DNA of 64,000 bases from Rikenellaceae bacterium (GTDB lineage Bacteria; Bacteroidota; Bacteroidia; Bacteroidales; Rikenellaceae): assembly GCA_015060165.1 (NCBI GenBank), contig SUZC01000002.1:1-64000 (forward strand). The letters run 5' to 3'. Every line of letters begins with the position of its first letter. The stretch's first letter is position 1. Shown one piece after another: positions 31,867 through 38,763 of this stretch. The translations under genes and the position numbers were made by a program. The notes below the pieces were generated by a model. The model did not search any database and was not told where the DNA came from. It was given only the letters and a program-made list of their open reading frames with translations.

Positions 31867-33066
31867 GTGAAACTTATTCAGTTAATAAAATATCTGGCGA
31901 GTGCCGATTTCTCATTTCGCGTCAAACGTTGGTTGTGGCGTCGTGCATCGCGAAGTGCGATAGGGCGTTATATGCTCCATCAGCGCTTTGGAGTGCCTGC
32001 TGCGAACCTACATCGCGACGTGTTTGGAATGCACTTTTTCTCGCCCATAGGATTGGCCGCAGGATTCGATCGTGATGGTGAGATGATAGATGCCATGGCA
32101 GCAGCAGGATTCGGATTTGTCGAGATAGGGCCTGTTACTCCCAAACCACAGCATACTCCTGAAAAGAGCGGTGATTTGCTCCTGCTCAAAGGCGACCGTG
32201 CTTTGATTTATCGTGCCGACATCGAGAGCGCTGGTGTGGAGCAGGTTATTGAAAATGTTAAGCAGCGTAGTAGTCGAATAGTGGTGGGATGTAATATCGC
32301 CAAGGGAAGTAAAACAGATTGTGAAGGTGCCCCAAAAGATTATTTGCGTCTGTTCCGCCCATTATATCAGTATGTCGATTACTTTACGGTCAATGTGTGT
32401 TGCAATACCACACCTGAGCCGTATGTGCCTACCTCAAAGCAGGAATTGATGGACATCCTAGTTCCATTGTTTGATTTCCGACGTGGTCAGAATCAGTATC
32501 GTCCTATTTTATTGAAGATTTCGCCCGATTTGAGTGATGAGCAGATTGATTTGATGACCGATATTATGATTGATACTCCGCTCGATGGTATTGTAGCTTG
32601 TGGAGGCACTATCGGTCGTCATTCGCTGTCGAAGTCTACCGAGCAGATGCGCTCGATTGGCCGTACTCACGGTGCGATGTGTGGTCGACCTTTGAAAAAC
32701 AGAGCCATCGAGGTTGTGAAGCGAATCTATTCACGTTCGAAGGGTACTTATCCCATCATCGGTTGTGGAGGAGTGTCTACGCCCGATGATGCTATGCAAA
32801 TGTTGCAGGCGGGAGCTACGTTGGTTCAGATTGGAAGTGAGTTTATCTATGGCGGGGGAGCTTCGCTACGCAATATGCAGTTGGGGCTTGATGAGCGTAT
32901 CCGTAAGGCCGAGCAGCGTACTGCAGCTGAGAGTTCGGATGCGACCTTAACGTCAGGCGCAGCTAAGAGTTGTGATGTCGTGGCCTCTGATGCACCAACG
33001 ACATCTGATGCCGCAACAGAATCAGGAACTCCTCCTGCTGTAAATTCTAATAATTCAGCCCAGTAA
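31867..33066 (+). CDS. Divergent class-2-like dihydroorotate dehydrogenase
   Basis: A 399-aa FMN-dependent dehydrogenase of the PyrD class 2 fold. Residues 1-45 form the N-terminal helical part; the barrel holds FFSPIGLAAGFDRDGEMIDAM, GFGFVEIGPVTPKPQ, VGCNIAKGSKT, LLKISPDLSDEQ, and PIIGCGGVSTPDDAM with GATLVQIGSEFIYGG for FMN phosphate. Key active-site motifs differ from known enzymes: N-R-M-G-F-N-N is replaced by YRADIES (Y115), S-S-P-N-T by CCNTT (C178, C179), and T-N-T-T by CGGT (C245-T248). Only N176 of the usual orotate-binding Asn set is clearly kept. A Ser/Thr/Ala-rich tail of about 50 residues follows the domain. The start is GTG. It may be an altered paralogue rather than the main pyrD; cinA begins 11 nt downstream. 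Confidence 0.75.
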   Translation: MKLIQLIKYLASADFSFRVKRWLWRRASRSAIGRYMLHQRFGVPAANLHRDVFGMHFFSPIGLAAGFDRDGEMIDAMAAAGFGFVEIGPVTPKPQHTPEKSGDLLLLKGDRALIYRADIESAGVEQVIENVKQRSSRIVVGCNIAKGSKTDCEGAPKDYLRLFRPLYQYVDYFTVNVCCNTTPEPYVPTSKQELMDILVPLFDFRRGQNQYRPILLKISPDLSDEQIDLMTDIMIDTPLDGIVACGGTIGRHSLSKSTEQMRSIGRTHGAMCGRPLKNRAIEVVKRIYSRSKGTYPIIGCGGVSTPDDAMQMLQAGATLVQIGSEFIYGGGASLRNMQLGLDERIRKAEQRTAAESSDATLTSGAAKSCDVVASDAPTTSDAATESGTPPAVNSNNSAQ

Positions 33067-33077
33067 AACATAGAGCA

Positions 33078-34340
33078 ATGATTAAAGCTGCAATCGTAAC
33101 TATAGGCGATGAGATTCTCATCGGCCAAATTGTCGATACCAATTCAGTTAGCATATCCAAACATCTTAATTCTGCGGGTATAACCGTTGTCGAGAAACTT
33201 TCGATAGGTGATAGTGCCGAGCAGATAACCGATACTTTGCATCGTGTCATGGAGATTTCCGATGTGGTAATAATTACGGGTGGCTTGGGACCTACTAAAG
33301 ATGATATCACCAAATTTACTCTTGCAAAGATATTTTCTTCATCAATGCACGAGGATAGCCGTGTGGCCGAGCACGTTCGTCGAATGCTTGCTGCGCGAGG
33401 TATTGAGTATAACGAATTGAATCGTTCACAAGCTATGGTTCCTGATTGCTGTGAGGTGTTGTTCAATGCTCACGGCACAGCTCCTGGAATGTTGTTTGTG
33501 GGCGAGAAGGGGCAGATTGTGGTGTCGCTTCCGGGTGTACCTTTCGAGATGGAACACTTGATGAGTGAGGAGGTTATGCCTCGACTACGGGAGCGTTTGT
33601 CGCTACACGCCAATATCCATCGCACGATGATTACAGCCGGTGTTGCGGAGTCGATCTTGGCCGAGCGTATATCGGAGTGGGAGGATTCTCTTCCTGCGAG
33701 TATTAAATTGGCGTATTTGCCAGCTCCGAATGTGGTGCGATTGCGTCTGTCGGCATACGATGTGGAGGATGAGGCTGAGATGCGTCAAACGATAGATGCC
33801 CTCTTTGATAAACTCTATAAAATAATCCCCGATAATATTGTTGGTTTTGAGAACGCATCGATGCAGGAGTTAGTCCATAATATCATGTGTGATAAGGAGT
33901 TAACGCTTGCTACTGCGGAGAGTTGTACAGGGGGTACCATTGCATCACGATTTACCGCAATGGCGGGGGCTTCGGCCTACTTCAAATGTGGTGTGGTGGC
34001 CTATGCCAACGAAGCGAAGCGCGATGTGCTGGGTGTGAACTACGAGGATATTATGCGCTACGGAGCAGTAAGCGAGCAAGTGGCTCGTCAGATGGCAGAA
34101 GGGGCTCGTCGTGTGGGCGAGGCCGATTATGCTATAGCTACCACAGGCATTGCAGGCCCAACAGGTGGCTCTGCAGAGAAACCTGTGGGTACGGTGTGGA
34201 TTGCTGTCGCAACACCTACACATACGGTGGCAGTGATGAGAAATTGCGGAACAGACCGTGGCCAGATTGTAAATCGTGCATCGGCCTATGCAATAGAAAT
34301 GCTCTATAAGGAGCTGAAAAATAGCCTTGCCATAGGGTAA
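33078..34340 (+). CDS. cinA: CinA family nicotinamide-nucleotide amidohydrolase
   Basis: A 420-aa two-domain protein. The N-terminal MoCF-like domain (1 to about 170) starts AAIVTIGDEILIGQIVDTNS and has VIITGGLGPTKDDIT and LPGVPFEME, the COG1058 features. The C-terminal PncC deamidase domain (about 260-420) has LATAESCTGGTIASRFTAMAG with the catalytic Ser, VVAYANEAKRDVLGV and ATTGIAGPTGGS. It recycles NMN to nicotinate mononucleotide and may act on ADP-ribose. It follows the pyrD-like gene by 11 nt and no terminator is evident before the rpmB promoter. Confidence 0.93.
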   Translation: MIKAAIVTIGDEILIGQIVDTNSVSISKHLNSAGITVVEKLSIGDSAEQITDTLHRVMEISDVVIITGGLGPTKDDITKFTLAKIFSSSMHEDSRVAEHVRRMLAARGIEYNELNRSQAMVPDCCEVLFNAHGTAPGMLFVGEKGQIVVSLPGVPFEMEHLMSEEVMPRLRERLSLHANIHRTMITAGVAESILAERISEWEDSLPASIKLAYLPAPNVVRLRLSAYDVEDEAEMRQTIDALFDKLYKIIPDNIVGFENASMQELVHNIMCDKELTLATAESCTGGTIASRFTAMAGASAYFKCGVVAYANEAKRDVLGVNYEDIMRYGAVSEQVARQMAEGARRVGEADYAIATTGIAGPTGGSAEKPVGTVWIAVATPTHTVAVMRNCGTDRGQIVNRASAYAIEMLYKELKNSLAIG

Positions 34341-34405
34341 ATTCTCTGCTTTGCAGCCTGCGGACAACAAATTTACTCCCAAAAAGCAAATTTTAAATTT
34401 TGAAT

Positions 34406-34437
34406 TTTGAATTTTGAATTTATTTTGCTTATCTTTG
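34406..34437 (+). promoter_or_regulatory. Promoter of rpmB-rpmG-DUF4295
   Basis: TTTG (34406-34409), 20 nt, TATCTTTG (34430-34437). Upstream, TTTTGAA-type heptamers are repeated so that TTTTG occurs at 34398, 34405 and 34412; only the middle copy has correct spacing. Confidence 0.75.
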
Positions 34438-34481
34438 CGCACCCTTATTGTGAGGGGATAGAAATTAAAATGTAAAAAACA

Positions 34482-34715
34482 ATGAGAGTTTGCGAAATTA
34501 CAGGTAAGACCGCAGTAGTGGGTAACAATGTTTCTCACTCAAACCGCAAGACCAAGCGCAAGTTCAATACGAACTTGAAGACTAAGCGTTTTTGGTCAGA
34601 GGAGGAAGGCCGCTGGCTCACTTTGAAGGTGACCACCGCCGGTATGAAAACAATTAACAAGAAGGGCTTGGCTGCCGCTTTGAAGGAGGCTGCTGCACCT
34701 AAGAAAGTTTACTAA
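34482..34715 (+). CDS. rpmB: Ribosomal protein bL28
   Basis: A 77-aa large-subunit protein. [28 protein letters not shown] is the conserved N-terminus, followed by [11 protein letters not shown] and [14 protein letters not shown]. It heads the three-gene ribosomal operon and lies just downstream of a strong promoter, with a leader of about 38 nt. Genes for bL33 and DUF4295 follow at 15-nt and 14-nt spacing, the normal Bacteroidota order. Confidence 0.97.
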   Translation: MRVCEITGKTAVVGNNVSHSNRKTKRKFNTNLKTKRFWSEEEGRWLTLKVTTAGMKTINKKGLAAALKEAAAPKKVY

Positions 34716-34730
34716 AAATCAGAGTAACAA

Positions 34731-34913
34731 ATGGCAAAGAAAGGTAACAGAGTTCAGGTGATTTTGGAGTGCACCGAGCAGAAGGAGAGTGGTGTTGCAG
34801 GAATGTCACGTTACATCACCACCAAGAACAAGAAGAACACACCCGACCGTTTGGAGCGTCGCAAGTACAATCCTTACTTGAAGAAGGTGACAGTACATCG
34901 TGAAATTAAGTAA
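34731..34913 (+). CDS. rpmG: Ribosomal protein bL33
   Basis: A 60-aa protein: [18 protein letters not shown], then [27 protein letters not shown], the standard bL33 pattern. It lacks the four zinc-binding cysteines (one Cys only), so it is the zinc-independent form. It lies between rpmB and the DUF4295 gene. Confidence 0.97.
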   Translation: MAKKGNRVQVILECTEQKESGVAGMSRYITTKNKKNTPDRLERRKYNPYLKKVTVHREIK

Positions 34914-34927
34914 TTTTTGTGTAAGTT

Positions 34928-35086
34928 ATGGCAAAGAAAGTAGTTGCAACCCTTAAAACGGGTACCAACAAGAAGTACACCAAGTGCATCAAGATGGTGA
35001 AATCAGAGAAGACTGGTGCTTACATCTTCAAGACTCAGAACATTCTTGAGGAGGCTGACATCAAGGCTTACTTCGCTGAGAAATAA
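34928..35086 (+). CDS. DUF4295 family small basic protein, probable ribosomal protein
   Basis: A 52-aa gene too short for the ORF track: it starts MAKKVVATLKTGTNKKYTK and ends EEADIKAYFAEK before TAA. The protein is strongly basic and has the DUF4295 pattern, a Bacteroidota-only family always next to rpmB-rpmG. From memory, a Flavobacterium ribosome structure assigned a new large-subunit protein (bL38) to a small protein of this kind; I am not certain of that identity. It lies 14 nt after rpmG and a strong terminator follows, so the three genes form one operon, separate from ftsY. Confidence 0.85.
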   Translation: MAKKVVATLKTGTNKKYTKCIKMVKSEKTGAYIFKTQNILEEADIKAYFAEK

Positions 35087-35128
35087 TTTATTTTTGTATG
35101 AGGCTGCGAATTTCGCAGAACCTAATGC

Positions 35129-35166
35129 AAAAAAGGCGCTTCCCGTGGGAGGCGCCTTTTTTTTGT
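35129..35166 (+). terminator. Terminator of the rpmB operon
   Basis: An 11-bp stem (aaaaaaggcgc / gcgcctttttt) whose loop contains ccc/ggg, followed by a T-run. A second small inverted repeat (ctgcgaa / ttcgcag, 35104-35118) lies just before it. Confidence 0.92.
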
Positions 35167-35188
35167 GCAGAGTCGATTCTTATATATA

Positions 35189-35220
35189 TTTGGTAGTACG
35201 GTAAAAAAAATGTAACTTTG
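35189..35220 (+). promoter_or_regulatory. ftsY promoter
   Basis: TTTG (35189-35192), 20 nt, TAACTTTG (35213-35220), 49 nt before the start codon. Confidence 0.78.
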
Positions 35221-35269
35221 TACAATAATTTGCCACACAGAATGTGTTGGCTTAAAAATAGATAAGAGT

Positions 35270-36307
35270 ATGGGATTTTTTGATCTTTTTAAGAAGAAAA
35301 AAGATAATTCGCAGGAGCCGCTTTCTACTGAACAACAAGTAGCCGTTGAGCAGCAGAAAGCTGAAGAACAACAGGCGCAGAAGGAAGAGTTATCAGCTGG
35401 TTTGCAAAAGACTAAGGAGGGTTTCTTCTCTAAGTTGGCACGTGCTGTTGCGGGTCGTTCGACTGTTGATGCCGATGTGTTGGATGATTTGGAGGAGGTG
35501 CTTATCACTTCTGATGTCGGAGTTGAGACTACCGTTAAGATTATCAACCATATTGAGGAGCGTATTGCCCGCGATAAGTATATGAATACCTCGGAGCTGA
35601 ATGCGATTCTACGTGATGAGATTGCTCAGTTGATGGAGGAGTCACATTCGTCGCAGCAGGATTTTGGTTTGGAGGTAAAGGAGGGTACTCCCTATGTTAT
35701 GATGGTTGTAGGAGTTAATGGCGCTGGTAAGACCACTACAATCGGAAAACTTGCTGCGCAACTTACCAAGGCGGGCCGCAAGGTTTACATCGGTGCTGCC
35801 GATACTTTCCGAGCCGCAGCTATTGACCAGCTGGCGGTGTGGGCCGAGCGTGCAGGAGCTACTATGATTCGCCAGGAGATGGGTTCTGATCCTGCATCTG
35901 TGGCTTTCGATACTTTGAAGTCGGCTGTGGCCAATTGTGCCGATGTGGTGCTGATTGATACGGCTGGCCGTCTGCATAATAAGGTTGGCTTGATGAATGA
36001 GCTTACGAAGATTCGTAATGTGATGGCAAAGGTTATTCCCGATGCACCCCATGAAGTGATGCTTGTGTTGGACGGCTCTACAGGCCAAAATGCCTTCGAG
36101 CAGGCTCGTCAGTTTACTCAGGCTACGCAGGTTACTTCGCTTACAATCACCAAGTTGGACGGTACTGCAAAGGGCGGTGTGGTAATCGGTATCAGTGACC
36201 AATTCCATATTCCTGTGCGATATATCGGTATTGGCGAAGGTATCGACCAGCTCAGAATCTTTGACCGTCACCAGTTTGTGGATGCCCTTTTCGGGGAGAA
36301 AAAGTAA
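35270..36307 (+). CDS. ftsY: Signal recognition particle receptor FtsY
   Basis: A 345-aa SRP GTPase receptor that docks ribosome-SRP complexes at the membrane for co-translational insertion. The N-terminal MGFFDLFKKKKDNSQ is an amphipathic membrane-targeting start, followed by a Gln/Glu-rich stretch (about 16-45) shorter than the acidic domain of E. coli. The NG domain follows: SKLARAVAGRSTVD, GVNGAGKTTTIGKLA (G1), DTFRAAAIDQLAVWAERAG, LIDTAGR (G3), TKLDGTAKGG (G4) and YIGIGEGIDQLRIFD. It has its own promoter and is followed by rimO after 20 nt. Confidence 0.97.
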   Translation: MGFFDLFKKKKDNSQEPLSTEQQVAVEQQKAEEQQAQKEELSAGLQKTKEGFFSKLARAVAGRSTVDADVLDDLEEVLITSDVGVETTVKIINHIEERIARDKYMNTSELNAILRDEIAQLMEESHSSQQDFGLEVKEGTPYVMMVVGVNGAGKTTTIGKLAAQLTKAGRKVYIGAADTFRAAAIDQLAVWAERAGATMIRQEMGSDPASVAFDTLKSAVANCADVVLIDTAGRLHNKVGLMNELTKIRNVMAKVIPDAPHEVMLVLDGSTGQNAFEQARQFTQATQVTSLTITKLDGTAKGGVVIGISDQFHIPVRYIGIGEGIDQLRIFDRHQFVDALFGEKK

Positions 36308-36327
36308 TACGATAAGAGGTTTGCAAG

Positions 36328-37647
36328 ATGAAGAAAATCAACGTCATAACTTTGGGTTGCTCAAAGAATACGGTCGATAGTGAGCATCTGATGGCGCAAC
36401 TTGCAGCAGCAGGTTACGAGTTGGAACACGATAGCGACAGAAATGATGCTGATGTGGTTGTGATCAACACCTGCGGATTTATCGGTGATGCCAAAAAGGA
36501 GAGTATCGATACGATTCTTGCGGCTGTGAGAGCCAAGGAAGAGGGCCTTATCGAGCGATTGTTTGTTGTAGGTTGCCTTAGTGAGCGATATGCCGATGAA
36601 CTCCGAGATGAGATCCCAGAAGTTGATGAGTATTTTGGTGTGAACGATTGGGCTGATATCGTAGCTGCATTGGGTGGCCAGCATAAGGCAGAACTCGCAA
36701 CTGAGAGAGTACTTACAACTCCGGCCCATTATGCATATTTGAAGATTTCTGAGGGGTGTAATTGGTTGTGCGGATATTGCGCTATTCCACTTATTCGAGG
36801 TAAGCACATCTCTGTGCCAATGGAGAGCATTTTGGAGGAGGCTCGACTATTGGCCGAGCGTGGAGTGAAGGAGTTGATGGTTATCGCACAGGACACAACC
36901 TATTATGGTATAGATCTTTATGGTTGTCGCCGTTTGGCTGATTTACTGTCGGAATTGTGCCGTATAGAGGGTATAGAGTGGATTCGTTTGCATTATGCTT
37001 ATCCTGCTGCATTCCCCGAAGATGTGATTGAGGTGATGGCTCGCGAGCCTAAAATCTGTAAGTATCTTGATATCCCATTCCAGCACATTTCGGATAAGAT
37101 GCTCTCTGCTATGAAGCGTCGCCATACAAAAGCTGAGGCAATGGAGCTCATTAAGCGTCTGCGTCGACAAATTCCCGACATTGCTCTGCGTACGACCCTA
37201 CTTGTGGGATATCCTGGCGAGACATTGGAGGATATTGCAGAGTTGGAGGAGTTTGTACGTGAGGTGCGTTTCGATAGATTGGGTGTTTTCCCCTATTCGG
37301 AGGAGGAGGGGACCTATTCGGCCACAGAACTTACAGATGATGTTCCTGAAGAGGAAAAAGAGCGTCGTGCGGCGCGAATTATGCAGATTCAAGAGCAGAT
37401 ATCGTTGGAGAACAATATCTCACGGGTGGGCCGAGTTATGCGGGTTATGGTCGATTCACGTCAAGGTGATTACTATGTCGCACGTTCGGAATATGATTCG
37501 CCAGAGGTTGATCAGGAGATCCTTATTCCGTGCGAGTTGCGCCAGTTGCGCAGGGGTCGTTTTTATGATGTTCGCATCACTGGGGCCGAGGATTATGACC
37601 TTTTTGGAGAGGTGATTGCACCTTCACGAAGTGTGCAAAGTCGATAG
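36328..37647 (+). CDS. rimO: Ribosomal protein uS12 methylthiotransferase RimO
   Basis: A 439-aa radical SAM methylthiotransferase modifying an Asp of ribosomal protein uS12. The N-terminal UPF0004 domain holds three cluster cysteines in LGCSKNTVDSEHLM, INTCGFI and VGCLSERY. The radical SAM core has CNWLCGYCAIPLIRGKH (CxxxCxxC), and a C-terminal TRAM-like domain (VMVDSRQGDYYVARSEYDSPEVD) binds the substrate. The 'YDSPEVD' segment and the NDWADI region favour RimO over MiaB. It is co-transcribed with ftsY. Confidence 0.95.
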   Translation: MKKINVITLGCSKNTVDSEHLMAQLAAAGYELEHDSDRNDADVVVINTCGFIGDAKKESIDTILAAVRAKEEGLIERLFVVGCLSERYADELRDEIPEVDEYFGVNDWADIVAALGGQHKAELATERVLTTPAHYAYLKISEGCNWLCGYCAIPLIRGKHISVPMESILEEARLLAERGVKELMVIAQDTTYYGIDLYGCRRLADLLSELCRIEGIEWIRLHYAYPAAFPEDVIEVMAREPKICKYLDIPFQHISDKMLSAMKRRHTKAEAMELIKRLRRQIPDIALRTTLLVGYPGETLEDIAELEEFVREVRFDRLGVFPYSEEEGTYSATELTDDVPEEEKERRAARIMQIQEQISLENNISRVGRVMRVMVDSRQGDYYVARSEYDSPEVDQEILIPCELRQLRRGRFYDVRITGAEDYDLFGEVIAPSRSVQSR

Positions 37648-37682
37648 AAAGTTTTGCAAATCGAGTATAGATTGCCCTAAAA

Positions 37683-37714
37683 TTTGCGGAAGATAGATTT
37701 TTTTTCTATCTTTG
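37683..37714 (+). promoter_or_regulatory. Promoter of the coiled-coil/zapA operon
   Basis: TTTG (37683-37686), 20 nt, TATCTTTG (37707-37714). An inverted repeat agatag/ctatct (37691-37696, 37706-37711) overlaps the spacer and the -7 box. Confidence 0.72.
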
Positions 37715-37745
37715 AGAGTGAAAAACGTTACAAACTTTTGGTGAG

Positions 37746-38045
37746 ATGGCTTGTAAAAGCATCATAAAGCACATTGAGGCACAGGCAGAGCGTATAATTT
37801 CGCAGTACGAGAAGATGGAGGCCGATTGCGAACAACTTCGTGTTGAGCGCGATGAATTGCGTGCACAATTGCGTGAGCAGCAGGAGCAGTTACGAGAGTT
37901 GAAGGCTGAAGTGCAACGTCTGCGTTTGGCTGAGAGTTTGAGCGGAAATACTACCGATAAAACCAAATCGCGTGCGCGACTTAACCTGTTAGTGCGGGAG
38001 GTTGATAAGTGCATTGCGTTGCTTACTAAAGCAGAAGAGAATTAA
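37746..38045 (+). CDS. Small coiled-coil protein upstream of zapA
   Basis: A 99-aa protein. Residues of about 10-65 form a heptad-rich coiled coil (IEAQAERIISQYEKMEADCE, then LREQQEQLRELKAEVQRLRL); the C-terminal 35 residues form a further helix (RARLNLLVREVDKCIALLTK). No domain is recognised. It precedes zapA by 8 nt in one operon, and similar small coiled-coil genes occupy this place in other Bacteroidota. A role with ZapA at the division ring, analogous to a ZapB-like spacer, is a guess from context and build only. Confidence 0.75.
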   Translation: MACKSIIKHIEAQAERIISQYEKMEADCEQLRVERDELRAQLREQQEQLRELKAEVQRLRLAESLSGNTTDKTKSRARLNLLVREVDKCIALLTKAEEN

Positions 38046-38053
38046 TTGAAACA

Positions 38054-38368
38054 ATGGCTAAGCAAAAGATAAATCTCAAAGTGGCCGGTAAGGCATATTC
38101 GTTGACAATTGACAGCGATAAGGAGGAGGTGTATCGTTTGGCGGAGCGTGAGGTGAATACCAATTTGGCTACCTTGCAGAAGACCTTTGGCGATAATTTC
38201 GACATTAAAGATTGTTTGGCCATTACTGCATTGCAATTGAGTATAAACAATATTGCCATTACGCGACAAAATGAATTAGAGAGCGATGATATGAAGGCTC
38301 TTGATGCATTGTCGCAACGACTCGACAAGCATCTGAATCGTTTGCCACGAGCAAAGTCGGCAAAGTAG
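38054..38368 (+). CDS. zapA: Cell division protein ZapA
   Basis: A 104-aa ZapA, which bundles FtsZ filaments at the Z-ring. The N-terminal globular part (KINLKVAGKAYSLTIDSDKEEVYRLAEREVN) is typical of the family and the C-terminal part is a helix for dimer/tetramer formation. It follows the coiled-coil gene and precedes a probable 6S RNA and rny, a conserved Bacteroidota order. Confidence 0.9.
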   Translation: MAKQKINLKVAGKAYSLTIDSDKEEVYRLAEREVNTNLATLQKTFGDNFDIKDCLAITALQLSINNIAITRQNELESDDMKALDALSQRLDKHLNRLPRAKSAK

Positions 38369-38763
38369 TATGCTTTTATATTTATAGGCTTAAAGATTGT
38401 TGTACCTCAATTTTGACTGGTAAAATAGATTGGAATACAACCCTTTACCCCAATTGGGAATTAGAAGGTTGAAAAATAGTTCTTTATATACAAATCTACC
38501 CGCATAGATTTCCTTATAGCTTTGCGAAACTGAACACTTATTACATTGGGTCAACTCTCGGTTTCTCAAAATCAGGCCTTAACTTCGCATGAAGTGTGTC
38601 TGTGGACACCGTTGGACGATTGCGAACTCCGGAGCCCCACACCTTGACTTATCGGCAGATTCGTCAAACAAGAAAAGGAACTTCTATGCGGTTTTTTTGT
38701 ATGTGTACGATTGTTGGAAACATACTTATAACCAAATATTTAACAACATTATTAATTACAGCA
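38369..38763 (+). other. 395-bp non-coding region between zapA and rny
   Basis: It holds the probable 6S RNA (38493-38698). Upstream of it, gttgta (38399-38404) could pair with the later tacaac, and a 10-nt palindrome cccaattggg (38449-38458) is present. The ORF-track extensions over this stretch (38589-38870 and the first 56 codons of 38596-40311) are judged spurious. Confidence 0.65.
38493..38698 (+). ncRNA. ssrS: Probable 6S RNA (ssrS)
   Basis: About 206 nt of rod-shaped RNA between zapA and rny. The terminal stem pairs ccgcataga (38500-38508) with tctatgcgg (38683-38691) and tcctt (38511-38515) with aagga (38675-38679). Next, tttgcgaa (38521-38528) pairs with ttcgtcaaa (38660-38668) with one bulge, and gtcaa (38550-38554) with ttgac (38644-38648). 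Small hairpins sit in the centre (acttc-gcat-gaagt, gtgtc-tgtg-gacac). A T-run at 38692-38698 directly follows the closing stem, as in an intrinsic terminator. A closed rod with an open central region is the hallmark of 6S RNA, which binds sigma-70 RNA polymerase in stationary phase. The zapA neighbourhood matches 6S in other bacteria. The 5' end is estimated; a weak promoter-like TTG-N22-GTTCTTTA lies at 38454-38486. Confidence 0.72.

Noticed and set aside
34392-34430. Heptamer repeat considered as a mobile or CRISPR-like repeat
   Set aside because: Only about three short AT-rich units directly at a promoter; treated as promoter context.
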